A DNA stretch of 64,000 nucleotides from Amaranthus tricolor (lineage: Eukaryota; Streptophyta; Magnoliopsida; Caryophyllales; Amaranthaceae). Shown piece after piece: positions 47,323-59,619 of the stretch; position 1 is the first letter of the stretch, and every line of letters starts with the position of its first letter. The stretch lies in NCBI RefSeq assembly GCF_026212465.1, contig NC_080056.1, positions 20,139,036 to 20,203,035 of the forward strand, in the 5' to 3' direction. The position numbers were made by a program, and so were the translations under genes. Below the pieces are notes generated by a model. That model had not been told where the DNA came from, searched no databases, and was given only the letters and a program-made list of their open reading frames with translations.

Positions 47323-50300
47323 TTAATTCAAATGTATTCCTTCCGTGTGATCTACACGCATATAACCAACATCTACATCATCTTGATCCACTGATATTGG
47401 ATTGATAAAGGGAGGGGAGTCTTCAAAAGCTTCATATTCTTCCTCATCCTCAACATCACCTATACCAAGAATGCTTCTTTTTCCCGGTACAACAATAGAC
47501 CATTTTTTATCAGACGGGTCTACAATGTAGAATACTTGCTTGGCTTGTGTGGCTAGTATGAATGGCTCCTCACTATCACGCAAACGAGCTAAGTCTATAA
47601 GAGTGAATCCACAAGGGTCGTCATTTTTTATGCATCGTCGATTATTATCTACCCACTTACATTTGAAAAGACCAATATTGAAAGTAGAGTAGTCAAGCTC
47701 CCATATTTCATGTACCCGCCCGTAGTATACCAATTTAGCATCAACCGGCGCTTGATCCTTCGCACTCGCGTAAAATGTAGATGACGCCAAAATAGAAACC
47801 CCACTTTTCTGTAGATACGATGACTTCTTGTCTTGACCCTCAGTCCAAAATGTGAAGCCATTGACATCGTAACCCTCATATTTGTTGACATCATCACGAG
47901 GACCAAAAGCTAACCACTTAACAATTTCGGATACACCCTTGAGTTCTTCGCATATTACTCGATTATGAAACCAATTAATAAACGTCTTGTTATGCAACTG
48001 CATCAATGCCCTATCCCCTTTAGAAGGATGTTTTGCGCGCAATATATCAAAATGCTCACTCAAAAAAGGATGAACTTCCGGAATATGATGCAACACATAC
48101 AAGTGTGCTTGTAGAAGGCTTTCTCGAGGAGGTGTGACCGATTTGGAGCCAATTGTTCCTTTTCCCTCAAGCCTTCCTTCATGTCTAGAGGTGGGAAGTC
48201 CAATAGGCTTTGCCATGGCAAAATACTCGGCTATAAAGTTACTAATCTCATCGCTCACACTGCCTTGAATCATACTCCCCTCGGGTTGTGCTGGATTCCT
48301 CACCTTGTTTTGTAAAACACCCATGTGTCTTTCAAAAGGATAACACCACCTTAAAAAAACTGGACCCAAAAGTTTGATCTCACAAACGAGATGGACAATA
48401 AGATGAACCATTATGTCAAAGAAAGAAGGTGGAAAATACATCTCAAACTTGCATAAAGTTACAATCACGTCGAGTTGAAGTGCATCAAGTTTAAAGGGAT
48501 CAAGAACTTTACTACAAATTGTGTTGAAGAACGAACATAGCTCGGTAATAGCATATCTCACATGTTTTGGCAGTATTCCACGGATTGCAATTGGTAAGAA
48601 CACTTGCATCATTACATGGAAATCGTGAGATTTCATGCTTCCCAACTTCAGCTCACCATTTAGGCTAACAAATCTCTTCATGTTGAATGAGTACCCAGAC
48701 GGAACCTTAATGCCATACAAACACTCACAAAATGTCCGCTTCTCTGCTTTGGACAATGTGTAGCAAGCTGGAGGCAAATAAACTTTGTCATTAAGCATCT
48801 TCTTCTTACTGCCACCAACTTCATCATCAGCTCTATTTCTTTTCTTACTCACCTTAACATGTGCCCACAACTCCGGACGAAGACCCTTACATTCAAACCA
48901 ATCTCGCACGGCCCTAACATCTTTTGTCTTACCCGGAATGTTCATGAGAGTCCCGAGTATGGCATCGCATACATTTTTCTCTATATGCATAACGTCAAGA
49001 CAATGCCTAACCTGTAGATCTCTCCAATGTGAAAGCTTCCAAAAGATTGATTCCTTTTTCAATAATCGGCCTTCACCTCCTTGCACTTGCCCCGTTTTAC
49101 CAAATACAGTCTCAACTCCCTTAACTTGTTCATAAACCTCATAACCGGTCAACGGTCGACGAGCTACACGGTCCTCAACCTCCCCATTGAACAACTTCTT
49201 CTTCTTATGATATTGGTGGTCTCGTGGGAGGAACTTTCGATGGTGCATGAATACGTGTTTGCACTTAGGAATCCACGTGGATTCCATGTCATCGATACAT
49301 ATCGGGCATGCTTTCTTCCCTTTGTTCTTATACCCCGATAAGTTGCCATATGCCGGAAAATCATTAACGGTGCATAAAAGCATTGCACGCAAGGTGAACT
49401 CCTCATTAGCATACGCATCAAACACTGAAACGCCTTCATCCCACATCTTTCTCAAATCCTCAACGAGAGGTGCAAGATACACATCTATGTCATTGCCAGG
49501 TTGTTTAGGACCCAAGATAAGAAGCGAAAGCATTATGTACTTACGCTTCATACACAACCAAGGTGGCAAATTATAGATCACTAAAAGTACCGGCCAAGTA
49601 CTATGTTGAGAACTAAGATTGCCGAACGGGTTCATTCCATCCGTACACAGTCCGAGCCTTAAATTACGAACCTCATCCCCAAAAGTCTTATGCAACCTAT
49701 CAATACTCTTCCACTCCGGAGAATCAGATGGATGTGTGAGCAAGTGACCTTTCTTCACCCTATATGCATGCCACCTCAAATTTAACGCATCTTTCTTTAT
49801 AGAAAACAAGCGCTTGAATCTAGGTATTATTGGAAGATACCACAATACCTTAGCCGGGGGCCCTTTAGCATCCCGAGCCCCTTTACGCTTGTAGCGCGAT
49901 AACCCACACCTAGGACACTCTTCTAAGTTCTCGTTTTCATTCCGATACAACACACGATCATTCGGACACGCATGAATCTTCTGGTACTCTAAGCCGAAAG
50001 GACACATGAGCTTTTTGGCATAATATGTCGACTTTGGAAGTTCATTTCCCTCAAGAAGCAACTCACCTAACGCTTCTAATAACATTGTGAAACTAGCGTC
50101 ACTCAATTGAACTTTGACTTAATGTTGAAAATTGTCAACACTGCTGTTAGTTTGGTGAACTTTGTACATCCAGGGTACAAAGGCTTTTGAGAAGCCTCTG
50201 TCAACAAGTCAAAAACACGAGGACGTTTTCCTAACTCATCCTCGACTCCCTCCATCATCTCATCAACACGATCCACATCCTCATCGACATTCTCTTCATC

Positions 50301-50636
50301 TGTCTCATACCCATCAACATGATCTACTACATCCTCATTGACATCGGCCACATTATTGACGTCCTCAACAACACTTTTCTCTTTGCAAACTCCCTCCTCA
50401 CCATGCCAAACCCAAACATGATATTGAGGCCTAAACCCACGTCGAAGTATGTGCTCCCTAAGGATATCAACACTATCTACCTTTGATACATTGCCACAAC
50501 TGACACATGGGCAATAAAAACCAACTCCCCCCGTCCTAACTTGATGTTCAACCGCAATACTACAAAATTCTAATACGCCATCAATAAATTCCGACGATTC
50601 AATGCTTCCATACTTCCAAGAACGATCGTTTGTCAT
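47323..50636 (-). CDS. CACTA gene 1: TNP2-like transposase, one frameshift
   Basis: About 1,100 codons. The start is ATG 50634-50636 (MTNDRSWKYGS), preceded by an acceptor-like ATTAG. Domains in order: transposase-associated N-terminal domain (DRSWKYG...GFYCPCVSCGN), acidic linker, LYPGCTKFTKLTAVL, then near 50105 a single-base frameshift between FNIKSKF and SDASFTML; after it 900 codons are open. These contain the TNP2/Transposase_21 core (CPNDRVLYR, LCTDGMNPFGN, LVEDLRKMWDEGV, VNDFPAYGNLSGY), a DUF4218-like part (HLVCEIKLLGPVFLRWCYPF, ERHMGVLQNKVRNPAQPEGS) and a DUF4216-like end (YYGRVHEIWELDYS, KQVFYIVDPSDKKW). It would cut and join the element's ends in the nucleus. An intron from about 51630 to 50639 probably separates a non-coding first exon. 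The frameshift may make this copy inactive. Confidence 0.9.
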
Positions 50637-51066
50637 CCTAATTTGTGTGATTAATTGATTCAAAACAAAATTAATACACAACTTTTAAACATATATACTT
50701 ATTTATAATAAACATATTTACTAAATATGCTAATAATTAATTAACAAACCACAAACCACAATATAAATAATAAACAACAAACCACATTCCTAAAAACATA
50801 TTTACTCTAACTTTTCCAAGTGAAAATCAAGATGGTGAGAAGCTCACTAACTTAACCTTAAACAAATCACAATACATTTCATAGTCTACTTATCATTAAC
50901 AAAGTTCAAGTTGCACTAATATATCGTTCATTCCCTCGACCCTTTTAATTCTACGATGATCACAAGTGGGTAGTTCTCTAACACAACTATAACCAATTCA
51001 CAATACATGCCATAGTCTATCTAGTAAGTAGTATCTATCATCTAAACGTAATTCACAATACATGCC

Positions 51067-51301
<235 letters not shown>

Positions 51302-51504
51302 TTTTTCATCAAGATTGGATAAATGATATTTTATATGCAATCCTATCTCTAAAATAAGATGACCATATCATATAGATAATTTAGCCCATATCATACATAT
51401 CATACAGACCATACCTATCTCTAAACGATATTTTCATTTCTTTGTTTTGATCATGATCTACATTAGAACAAAGCAACAAGAATAGAAGGGTTTTGACATT
51501 AAAT

Positions 51505-51576
51505 GCGACCAGCAACAAGAACAAAGCAATGCGACCAGCAACAAGAACAAAGCAATGCGACCAGCAACAAGAACAG
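51505..51576. repeat. 26-bp tandem repeat, three copies
   Basis: Three copies of GCGACCAGCAACAAGAACAA-type units start at 51505, 51531 and 51557 (the last incomplete), near the probable 5' exon of the transposase gene. 51600-51960 has further short repeats around GAGAGAACAAA and no gene. Confidence 0.9.
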
Positions 51577-51969
51577 TAAGCAACAATGAGATATTTCAAT
51601 GCTTATTGAAATTAAAAAAAGAAATACTACCTTAATTCGTGAGTTTTGAAGATGAACAAGCAAATGCCTTTGGTTTCAAACAACGGTTTTGAAGAATGCG
51701 CACACAGTAGAACAAGCAAACGTTTGTTCTGGGTTCGTTTGTGAATGAAAATGAAGATGAACACGTACAGTAAGCAAACGTTTGATTGAGAGAACAAAGC
51801 AGCAGTAGCAAACATATGGGTTTTGAGAGAACAAAGAATGGGTATTCGTTTGAGAGAACAAAAAAGGCAGCAGTAGTTTAATCGTTTTTGAGAGAACAAA
51901 AGGGTTTTGTGAGGGTTTATTGTGAAATAAAAGAAACTGATAATCGATAATGGCGGGTTTTCTTAAAAT

Positions 51970-52250
51970 TCCAAAGGTTATTTGCTGCGGTTCAAAGGAA
52001 ACCGGAGCAATTTTATTAATTTTGAAGGTTTATTTGCTGCGGTTCATGAAAAACCGGAGCAATTAACAAATTTCCAAAGAGCTATTTGCTGCAGTTCGGC
52101 CTTAACCGCAGCACGTAATGAGTTTTGAAGGCTATTTGCTGCGCTCCTGTGGTTAACCGCAGCACTTATAGTTTTTTTTTTCTTATTAATTTTCCTCTTT
52201 ATTGCTGCGAATATAAATAAACCGCAGCAAATGATGAGCAGCAAATACGT
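51970..52250. promoter_or_regulatory. Right subterminal repeat array of the CACTA
   Basis: Five or so copies of ATTTGCTGCGGTT paired with AACCG(C/G)AGCA. Two partners read ACCGGAGC rather than ACCGCAGC, so hairpins here are less perfect than at the left end. This end is next to the gene 1 promoter, which fits the En/Spm arrangement where TNPA-type binding also affects transcription. Confidence 0.82.
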
Positions 52251-52268
52251 TTTTTTCCACTAGTGAAA

Positions 52269-52489
52269 GTTTGTCAAATTCCCTTAACCAGAGCTTGAGT
52301 TTCGATGGTTCCCCCTTACCATTGAAAGTCGAGGGTTTGCTCTGACTGATCCTCTTACTCATATCAAAGGCTAAATCCGACACATATCTCTCGTGTGGAG
52401 TGCCCACATCCACAAGAGCTCTTACTAAACTCCTTAGTGTACGATTAGCATTGCTTCTAGATAATCTTTTTACTAGAAATCGGAGGCAT
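52269..52489 (-). pseudogene. Tekay B gag, first part
   Basis: Starts at ATG 52489 just after CTTTCGCTTGCAGAAG and reads through RTLRSLVRALVDVGTPHERY and STFNGKGEPSKLKLWLREF to DKL, where the CACTA interrupts it. Continues at 39197. Confidence 0.88.
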
Positions 52490-52563
52490 CTTCTGCAAGC
52501 GAAAGAAAAGGTACTAAGAAGAGAAGTAAAACATTTAACGCCAAGCGTCCCAAAAGTCAAAAG

Positions 52564-53273
52564 TCAACAGGCGGATTTCCAGCTTGAGGGACAGTCTTCA
52601 TCATCCCCGTCTTCCCTAAAATCTAAGCTGGAATTCGAATATGCTTCTTCTGATTCACTATCACTATCCCTAGGGTGGTTTATTGGTACTTCCTCTTCGG
52701 GTTCCCCCTCCTCTGACCACCCCCTATCATACCCAGTCTCATAGTCATACAAATCATAATGCGACCCCCAATTCCTTCTCTCATCTTCGCTGGAAATCTC
52801 TATAAAAGTAGGTGGTTCCCGCAAAATCTCCCACATTTCAATATCACTCTTAGACTGAATCTCGGGTTCCGCTCGTGGCAGATTAGGTAAGATTCATTCT
52901 TCCATTGATTTCGCAGTTAGTTCAGGTTCATACCCTAAGTTGAGTTCTCCCCCTTCCATGGGTCCTTCCTCTTCTAGGGGTTCTTCTCAATGATTATCCT
53001 CACTAGGCTCCCCCTGTGTAAGTTCTACTCCCCTCCTAGCCTCGGATAAATGATACAACCTATTTAGGTCCAGCTCTAAGTTGTAACATACCCTTTCGGC
53101 TTTTGTTTTAACCATCAGCATCCTTTCCCTATAATCCCGGATACTTTCACCATTCTTATCCTCCAAATATCATTATTAGAGACTTCTCTCCAGACAGTCT
53201 CTGGGTGAAACATCGGCGTTTCCCTAAAGTCACTAGGGGTGTGCGATTCCATAGGTGTTTTTCCCTTATTCAT
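52564..53273 (-). pseudogene. Acidic leader ORF of Tekay B, broken
   Basis: Counterpart of 26519-27259. It starts at ATG 53273 ([15 protein letters not shown]), keeps VWREVSNNDIWRIR, then loses frame by one base near 53156; [11 protein letters not shown] and RVCYNLELDLNRL follow in another frame. After an in-frame stop the best conserved block resumes (PPTFIEISSEDERRNWGSHY, then GYDRGWSEEG and a Ser/Asp/Glu-rich end). Spacing to gag and primer site is like that of element A, without the TA repeat. Confidence 0.65.
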
Positions 53274-53424
53274 ATTTCCTGATTCTACACGGATGAACAA
53301 AAATAAAACATTACTTATCACCTAGCAACATACTACACAAACACATATCAACAAATTTACGTCCTAAGGACTACTTCCCAACTCTCTACTAAGGTTGTTT
53401 ATTCCTTTATCATCTGAGGAACCT

Positions 53425-53437
53425 GGCTCTGATACCA
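53425..53437 (-). other. Primer binding site, Tekay B
   Basis: The minus strand reads TGGTATCAGAGCC two bases from the 5' LTR end at 53440. Confidence 0.92.
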
Positions 53438-53439
53438 AT

Positions 53440-53776
53440 TGTAACGGCCCGGTTTAAGTGACCCGATAATCCATATGAAAATACAAATTTCGGTTCACTC
53501 CTTGGGCTTTAGAGAAAAGTCTTCTTTAGGATCGTAAACGTTCCGTCGATAAAGAAATATAACTAAACAGAAAACAGTACTAACGTGAAAGGAAATATGT
53601 CAGGCCTAAAGGTCTCTAGACAAGCTAATTGAAATAAGCAGAAGCGAAAAGAAAACCACACTATCTCCTGTTACATAAGTACAGAGTTTCTTTCTACTCA
53701 TAATCCAATACAAAAAGATAATAGCATAGTCTTGATGATTACGGGTTCTAAGTCGATACCTCACTCCAGACCCCAC
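53440..53776 (-). repeat. Truncated 5' LTR of Tekay B
   Basis: 337 bp matching the start (plus-strand reading) of 20607-23193, up to CAGACCCCACCT. It then switches abruptly to TCTATAGCATATAATGAG, which is sequence that lies outside the element on its left side. The remaining 2.2 kb of this LTR is missing. Confidence 0.9.
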
Positions 53777-53920
53777 CTTCTATAGCATATAATGAGTTAT
53801 ATGCTGCGGTTCTTGAAGGAACCGCAGGTCCGCAGCTTATAACTTATTATATGTTGCGGTTCTTCAAGAACCGCAACATATACCTTATATTTTAAAAAAA
53901 AAAACCCGCCTAAATACAGT
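53777..53920. repeat. CACTA-type subterminal palindromes, copy 2
   Basis: Near-identical to 19617-19771, including the palindrome around GCTGCGGTTCTTGAAGGAAC and the terminal ACAGT. Confidence 0.85.
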
Positions 53921-54734
53921 TGATAACCGATTTCTAGCACTCGTTAATACTAAGAACCAAGTTATACAAACAATATTTATAATTACCCCGATACTACTAC
54001 AATGAGTGTAATGGTAAGTCGGGGTCGAACCACAAGGACAAGGGATGCTAGACTAAAGACTTGGTGTGGAAAGGTTATATGGAAGGTAGGTTGGTTGGTG
54101 AACTTAACTAATAACAAGAATAAAAAGCGAAACTCAATAATGAAAGACAAATGGGGAGTAGACTATGTCCACCCTAGGATGGTCTATTGAAAATAATGAT
54201 AAGCTAGGTCAAGGGAGTTCGAACAATAATCAATCAAGACAATCTAGATATTGAGAGGAAGTTGGTAACCCTATAAGCCACACGAACAACATATAATCAA
54301 CCAATGTCTCTCTAGGAGTGGCAGGACAAGATTCGAATCCAATATCTATCAACAACCTTCATCAATCTCAACCTTAATCCTGAACATTGAAGAAAAGACC
54401 AAATCTAGGGTTTCTCTAACCTAAAACCCCTAAAGAAACTATGCTAACATACTAAAGGTAAAAGCAATAAACAAGGAAAGCATTAAAGAAACTAAAGAAC
54501 AAGAAAGCATTAAATCTTAACTAAGAAAGCATTAAATGAAAACACTAAAGGAAAGCAATAGAAGAAAGCAATAAAGACATCAAAGCATTAAAGAAATAAA
54601 CTTACATAAATGAAGTGACATGAATGTAGAGAAAGCATAAATGAAGAACATTAAATCTAATCTAGGATTTAAAACTAAGAAAAGAAATAAATGTTTGATG
54701 TTCTAAAGTGAGGCATAAGAGCTCTCACGATAGG

Positions 54735-56200
54735 TGTAACGGCCCGGTTTAAGTGACCCGATAATCCATATGAAAATATAAATTCCGGTTCACTCCTTGA
54801 GCTTTAGAGAAAAGTCTTCTCTAGGATCGTCAACGTTCCGTCGATAAAGAAATATAACTAAACAGAAAACAGTACTAACGTGAAAGGAAATATGTCAGGC
54901 CTAAAGGCCTCTAGATAAGCTAATTGAAATAAGCGGAAGCGAAAAGAATACTACACTATCTCCTGTTACATAAGTACAGAGTTTCTTTCTACTCATAATC
55001 CAATACAAAAAGATAACAGCATAGTCTTGATGATTACGGGTTCTAAGTCGAGACCTCACTCCAGACCCCACCTGCAATCAACCTACTAGTCGTCGTATGA
55101 CAACACACAGTAGGTTTCAAAGAAACAAACCAATACACGTCAGAGACTTCATACAAATATCAATCAGGTTGAACACAAGCAATATGTTTATCCTAGCATG
55201 CATAGGCTCTAATACATTCATTATTAGTTAATCTGAACTTGTAACGTTTCCCGTCCTGTTCGGGTTGTTCAAGTATAAATCATTCATTATTAGATAATTC
55301 CAACTTGTAACGTTGCCCGTCCTGTTCGGGTCGTTCAAGTATAAATCCAAATCTTTTTGGAGGAATACACTTGGGAGAGCTAATCCCAAGGCAACCACCG
55401 ACCTAAGACATTGCCCGTCCTGTTCGGGTCGTCAAAGGCTAAAGTATGCATACCCCCATGGTGACCGTAATGATCCAAAACTGCCATGAGAGCAATAATT
55501 ATAATAATCCAAACCAATACGTTAACCCCTTTGGGTAACATAATACAACCAAACGTCAACCCCTTTGGGTGACAACCACATAAATTCTCAATTTTCAATT
55601 AATTCCTTTCAAATTATTTGAGGTGTCTAATCCTTATGTGATTACAATGCCTCGATTAGAAATAAAACAACACTATTTGCACAACCACATAAACAGTATG
55701 GTCTAAGCGTGTACCTTTAAGTGCTACAACCAAACGATATTTAACCACGATAGAAATTTCGCCCTCTTATGAATCGAGGTCCTAAATATCACACACACAC
55801 AAAACAATCACATATTAAAACGTGTTTACACATTTAATCCACTCCATACAACTAAGACATCACTAGGATTTGATAATTTTAAATGTTTTCATCAAATTCC
55901 TAATAGTTCCAATTTGTAAACTTTAACCAGAAACTTAAATGATCGATTTGGACAGTTTAGAAAATTCAAATGAAAAATATGACTTCGCCGTTGCGTTCAG
56001 AACGCGTCAATTATCTTGGGTACCAAATTTCATAATTTCTAACATCCAATTACTATTTTTAATTATTTTAAACGTTTAGCGAGTTTTTAACACATCGGTA
56101 CATAAAACAACAACGGAACACGATTGATGTATCCGAATCGGCACCTTTACCGAGACAGAACTGCTGCTGCCCGAAAAATTATTATTATTATTTTTTATCA

Positions 56201-56245
<45 letters not shown>

Positions 56246-57341
56246 GTACATTATTCAAATGATTAATCCTTTAAATCCCATGACCAAAATACATCTAACA
56301 AGATCACATTCACAAAATCCTTCAAGAACATAAAATTTCATAAATTATGATAATTAAATTAAATACTTGATTCTCTTGACAAATTAAAATTTTGTAGAGA
56401 ATCATAAAACCAAATCACCCTTTTAAATCAAAACGTATATGTATAAACACAATCCTTCAAACAAGTCAAATTTTGCTAAAGGATTTATAATCTGTTGAAT
56501 AACTACACTACTTTGTTTATACCATTTAAATTACATCTAACAAATTGAAATTTCGTTAGAGAAAATAGACCATAAGAAATTTATTTAAATTTCAATATAA
56601 CTTTAAATTCTTAATTCTTATAACAAATTTAAATTTTGTTAAAGAATATTGATCATGAAGTTCTTGTCGTAATCCTTTTTAACAAATTATAGTTTATTAA
56701 AGGATTATTAGAGAAAATTTTTATATATAAAAGAAAAATATTCAATCCTTTTATAAGTCATAGGATATCATCATACATAAAACATAATTCTTTTATAAAT
56801 CTTAGTATATAAAATCTATAATTAACAATTCAATTAAACTTACCCTTTGATCAAAAGATTGGATTGAACAACAAGAATTTTTCTTTTCCTTTTGAATGTG
56901 CCGAATTCAAGGAGCAAAAAGGGAGAAAATTTCTAAATTTTTTTGTTTACTTGAAGTTTTGAAATGGTGAGGAAAATAAAAGGAGTTTAAGGATTAATAG
57001 TACTTAAGATAATGGTCATAATTGTGCCATAATACACAATTATGAGAGGAGTTACAAGACTCCTCCCATGCCTCCACCAACCGGCCACCCCTTCAATTTC
57101 CCCCTAATTATTATTATTTTTTTAAAATTAATTAATTAATTAAGTAATTATTATGATATTGTTAAAACAGAAAAGAAACGTCACGCGATGTCATCGTACG
57201 TGATAAAACTCGTTACCGTTAAAATTTAATTTACTTTATTCTTATAATTATATATGTAAAATAGTATAATTTAATAACCTTATTTATTTTTTTATCTTAT
57301 TATATTTTCTTTTTAAATCCGATAAATTACGGGGTGTTACA
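54735..57341 (-). mobile_element. Solo LTR of the Tekay B family
   Basis: 2.6 kb from TGTAACGGCC to GGGTGTTACA, closely similar to 20607-23193, flanked by ATAGG (54730-54734 and 57342-57346). The same ATAGG precedes the left LTR of element B, so it is the same insertion event seen in a second copy of the target. An ATT trinucleotide run lies at 56180-56241 and the three CCCGTCCTGTTCGGG-type subrepeats near 55247, 55318 and 55413. Confidence 0.92.
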
Positions 57342-57519
57342 ATAGGCATGGGGTTTATTCAGATACAAGGGCGTATTTATAAGCTAAGGAATAAAAGGGG
57401 TAAAAAGCCCTAAAAGCCCTCGGAAATAAACTTGCGAAGAAAACAAGTCGCGCAATCTGGGGGGTCCATTTGGCCGAATGGGTCCATGATTCACCCGAAT
57501 GGTACGCACGTTTCTTTGA

Positions 57520-57632
57520 TGTTTTAGATCCATTCGCCCGAAGCAGAAAACCATTCGCCCGAATCCATTTCCCATTCGCCCGAATCCATTTCCCATTCGC
57601 CCGAACCCAGCTCCCATTCGCCCGAATCCATT
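57520..57632. repeat. 21-bp minisatellite
   Basis: Four to five copies of a unit CCCATTCGCCCGAATCCATTT within the Tat-like LTR. Frames reading GFGRMGN or FARIHFP are translations of the repeat. Confidence 0.9.
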
Positions 57633-57941
57633 CCTTCTTGGCCTGTTTTCGTCTTTTGAAGCCTTAGATGCCTTCCAGACTTTTCAGGGACCTTGAGGAA
57701 GACTTGGAATGCTTAGGAAAGCTTTGGTACACGTGGCTAATCTTCGATCAAAGCATCTAAGTCTCGTACGCATCGTAAAATACTTTGAAATCTCCGAAAA
57801 TACCTGAAATTACCTCAAAACACCATGGAGACAAGAACAAGGTAAAATCATGCATAAAGTGTGTAAAGCGCATTTTAAAACGTGAGACTCGACACTACAA
57901 TAAGGAGATAAATGTGCTCTAAAAACGAGAACATCAACAGT

Positions 57942-58400
57942 ACACTTAAAAACCCACGAAAATGCTACTATCTTTTCAAAACCCACGAAATTTGTTGCTC
58001 TTCATCTTCTTCAACCTTCTTCTTTAACCTTTAACTTCTTCAATCACGAAAATTGTGTTTTTCTTCTTTGAAACCCACGCAAGAATATCATTTTTTGGGG
58101 CTTCTTTTTCTAAGGTATAATTTCTCTGCTTAATTTATTAACCTTTTAGTTTTTAAAGCCTCATGGTATTTTTGGGCTTATTTTTTCTTATGCTAGTTAT
58201 GAGAATCTCACTTAGCTTTTTTATGGTAATGGAAATGGTATATATCAAAATTGTTGTCCTCATTCGTTGATGCTAGCTTTGTGAATCTCACTTAGGTTTT
58301 GACAAATTGGTGTTTGGAGATTGGTATATGAACGTATGTGAAGCTTTTCTTAGAAACATACAATATGAGGACTTTGTAAACAATCTAAGGTATAATTCCT
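57942..58400. repeat. CACTA-relic sequence, second copy
   Basis: Shares long blocks with 13110-13247 plus 15307-15645 (AACCCACGAAAATG, AAACCCACGCAAGAATATCA, GGTAATGGAAATGGTATAT). It is the right flank of the Tat-like LTR. No coding region; likely 5' region of an old element gene. Confidence 0.6.
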
Positions 58401-58489
58401 CTTTTTGATTTCTTCAACCTTTTAGTTTTTCAAGATTCATGGTATTTTCGGGCTTGGTTTTTTTAAGCTAGTTATGTGAATCTCACTTA

Positions 58490-59370
58490 TTTGAGTTTTG
58501 AAGATATATTTGTGCTTTTGTGGATTAAGTTTTTGTGAGTTGTTATATAGGTTGTGTAAAGTTTATAACTTGATTGGAATGTTGGTAATTTGACTAGTTG
58601 ATGGATATATATGATGATAGAAGAGTTATAGTATTGTGTAATTCGAAGTTTGTTTGTGTTTTGTGGATAAACTTAAGTGTTGTATCATATGAGGTGCTTT
58701 TATGGATTAATTGTTTTGTGATTCATTGTGTATAACTTGGAATGTTGGTAATTTGACTAGTAGATGGATATATGATGATAGTAGAATCATAGTATTGTGT
58801 AATTCTAAGTTTGTTTGTGTTTTATTAATAAACTTGAGTGTTGTTTCATGTGAGGTGCTTATATGGATTAATTTTTTGTGAGTTGTTATATGAATTCTGT
58901 AAAGATTATGGATTAAATGATTGTTTTTGTGTATAAGTATGAAATTTTAAAGTTTAAAGCATATTGTTATGTGAATCTCACTTATTTGAGTTTTAAAGAT
59001 ATATCTGTGCTTTCATGGATTAATTTTTTTGTGATGTGTTATATGGGTTGTGTAAAGTTTATAACATGAAATGTTGATAATTTGACTAGTTGAAGGATAT
59101 ATGGTGATAGAAGAATTATAGTATTGTGTAATTCTAAATTTCTTTGTGTTTTGTGGATAAACTTGAGTATTTTTAAACGTGAGGTGCTTTTATGGATTAA
59201 TTTTTTGTGATTTTTTTTATGGGTTCGGTAAAGTTTATAACCTGGAATGTTAGTAATTTGACTATCTGATGGATATATGACGATAGAAGAATTATATTAT
59301 TGTGTAATTCTAAGTTTGTTTGTGTTTTGTGGATAAACTTTAGCGTTGTTTCATGGATTAATTCTTCTGT
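58490..59370. repeat. Degenerate tandem repeat, unit about 170 bp
   Basis: At least four units around GGAATGTTGGTAATTTGACTA, ATTATAGTATTGTGTAATTC and GAGGTGCTTTTATGGATTAA begin near 58555, 58731, 59050 and 59225. No coding capacity. Confidence 0.8.
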
Positions 59371-59619
59371 TACTATATTTTGTTGTTGTATGAGTCTAAG
59401 CATCTAGTCGGAATCCGATAGAATGAGATCGAACATTGAGCATTTGATTTATTTATAATGTGTTAGATCTACTGATTTTCAGTTCATATTACACTTCAAT
59501 CTTATTCCTACAATGTAGTTTTTTTTGTTCTTTTAATTGCAGAAACAACAAATTATGACTTGTGCATTTCTTATTGACAGAGGACTTCTTTTAATGTCGT
59601 CGCTAAAGCCTCTAATCAA

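Larger units (their letters stand above)
53921..57936. mobile_element. Tat/Ogre-like solo LTR with a nested Tekay solo LTR
   Basis: Starts TGATAACCG and ends GAACATCA, with the target duplication ACAGT on both sides (53916-53920, 57937-57941); 1.4 kb when the nested LTR is removed. The uninterrupted target resembles 13100-13125 in the CACTA relic. No internal genes. The right part holds a 21-bp minisatellite (57520-57630). Confidence 0.8.

Noticed and set aside
57384..57667. Frames with GFGRMGN or FARIHFP repeats
   Set aside because: Both are translations of the 21-bp minisatellite in an LTR.
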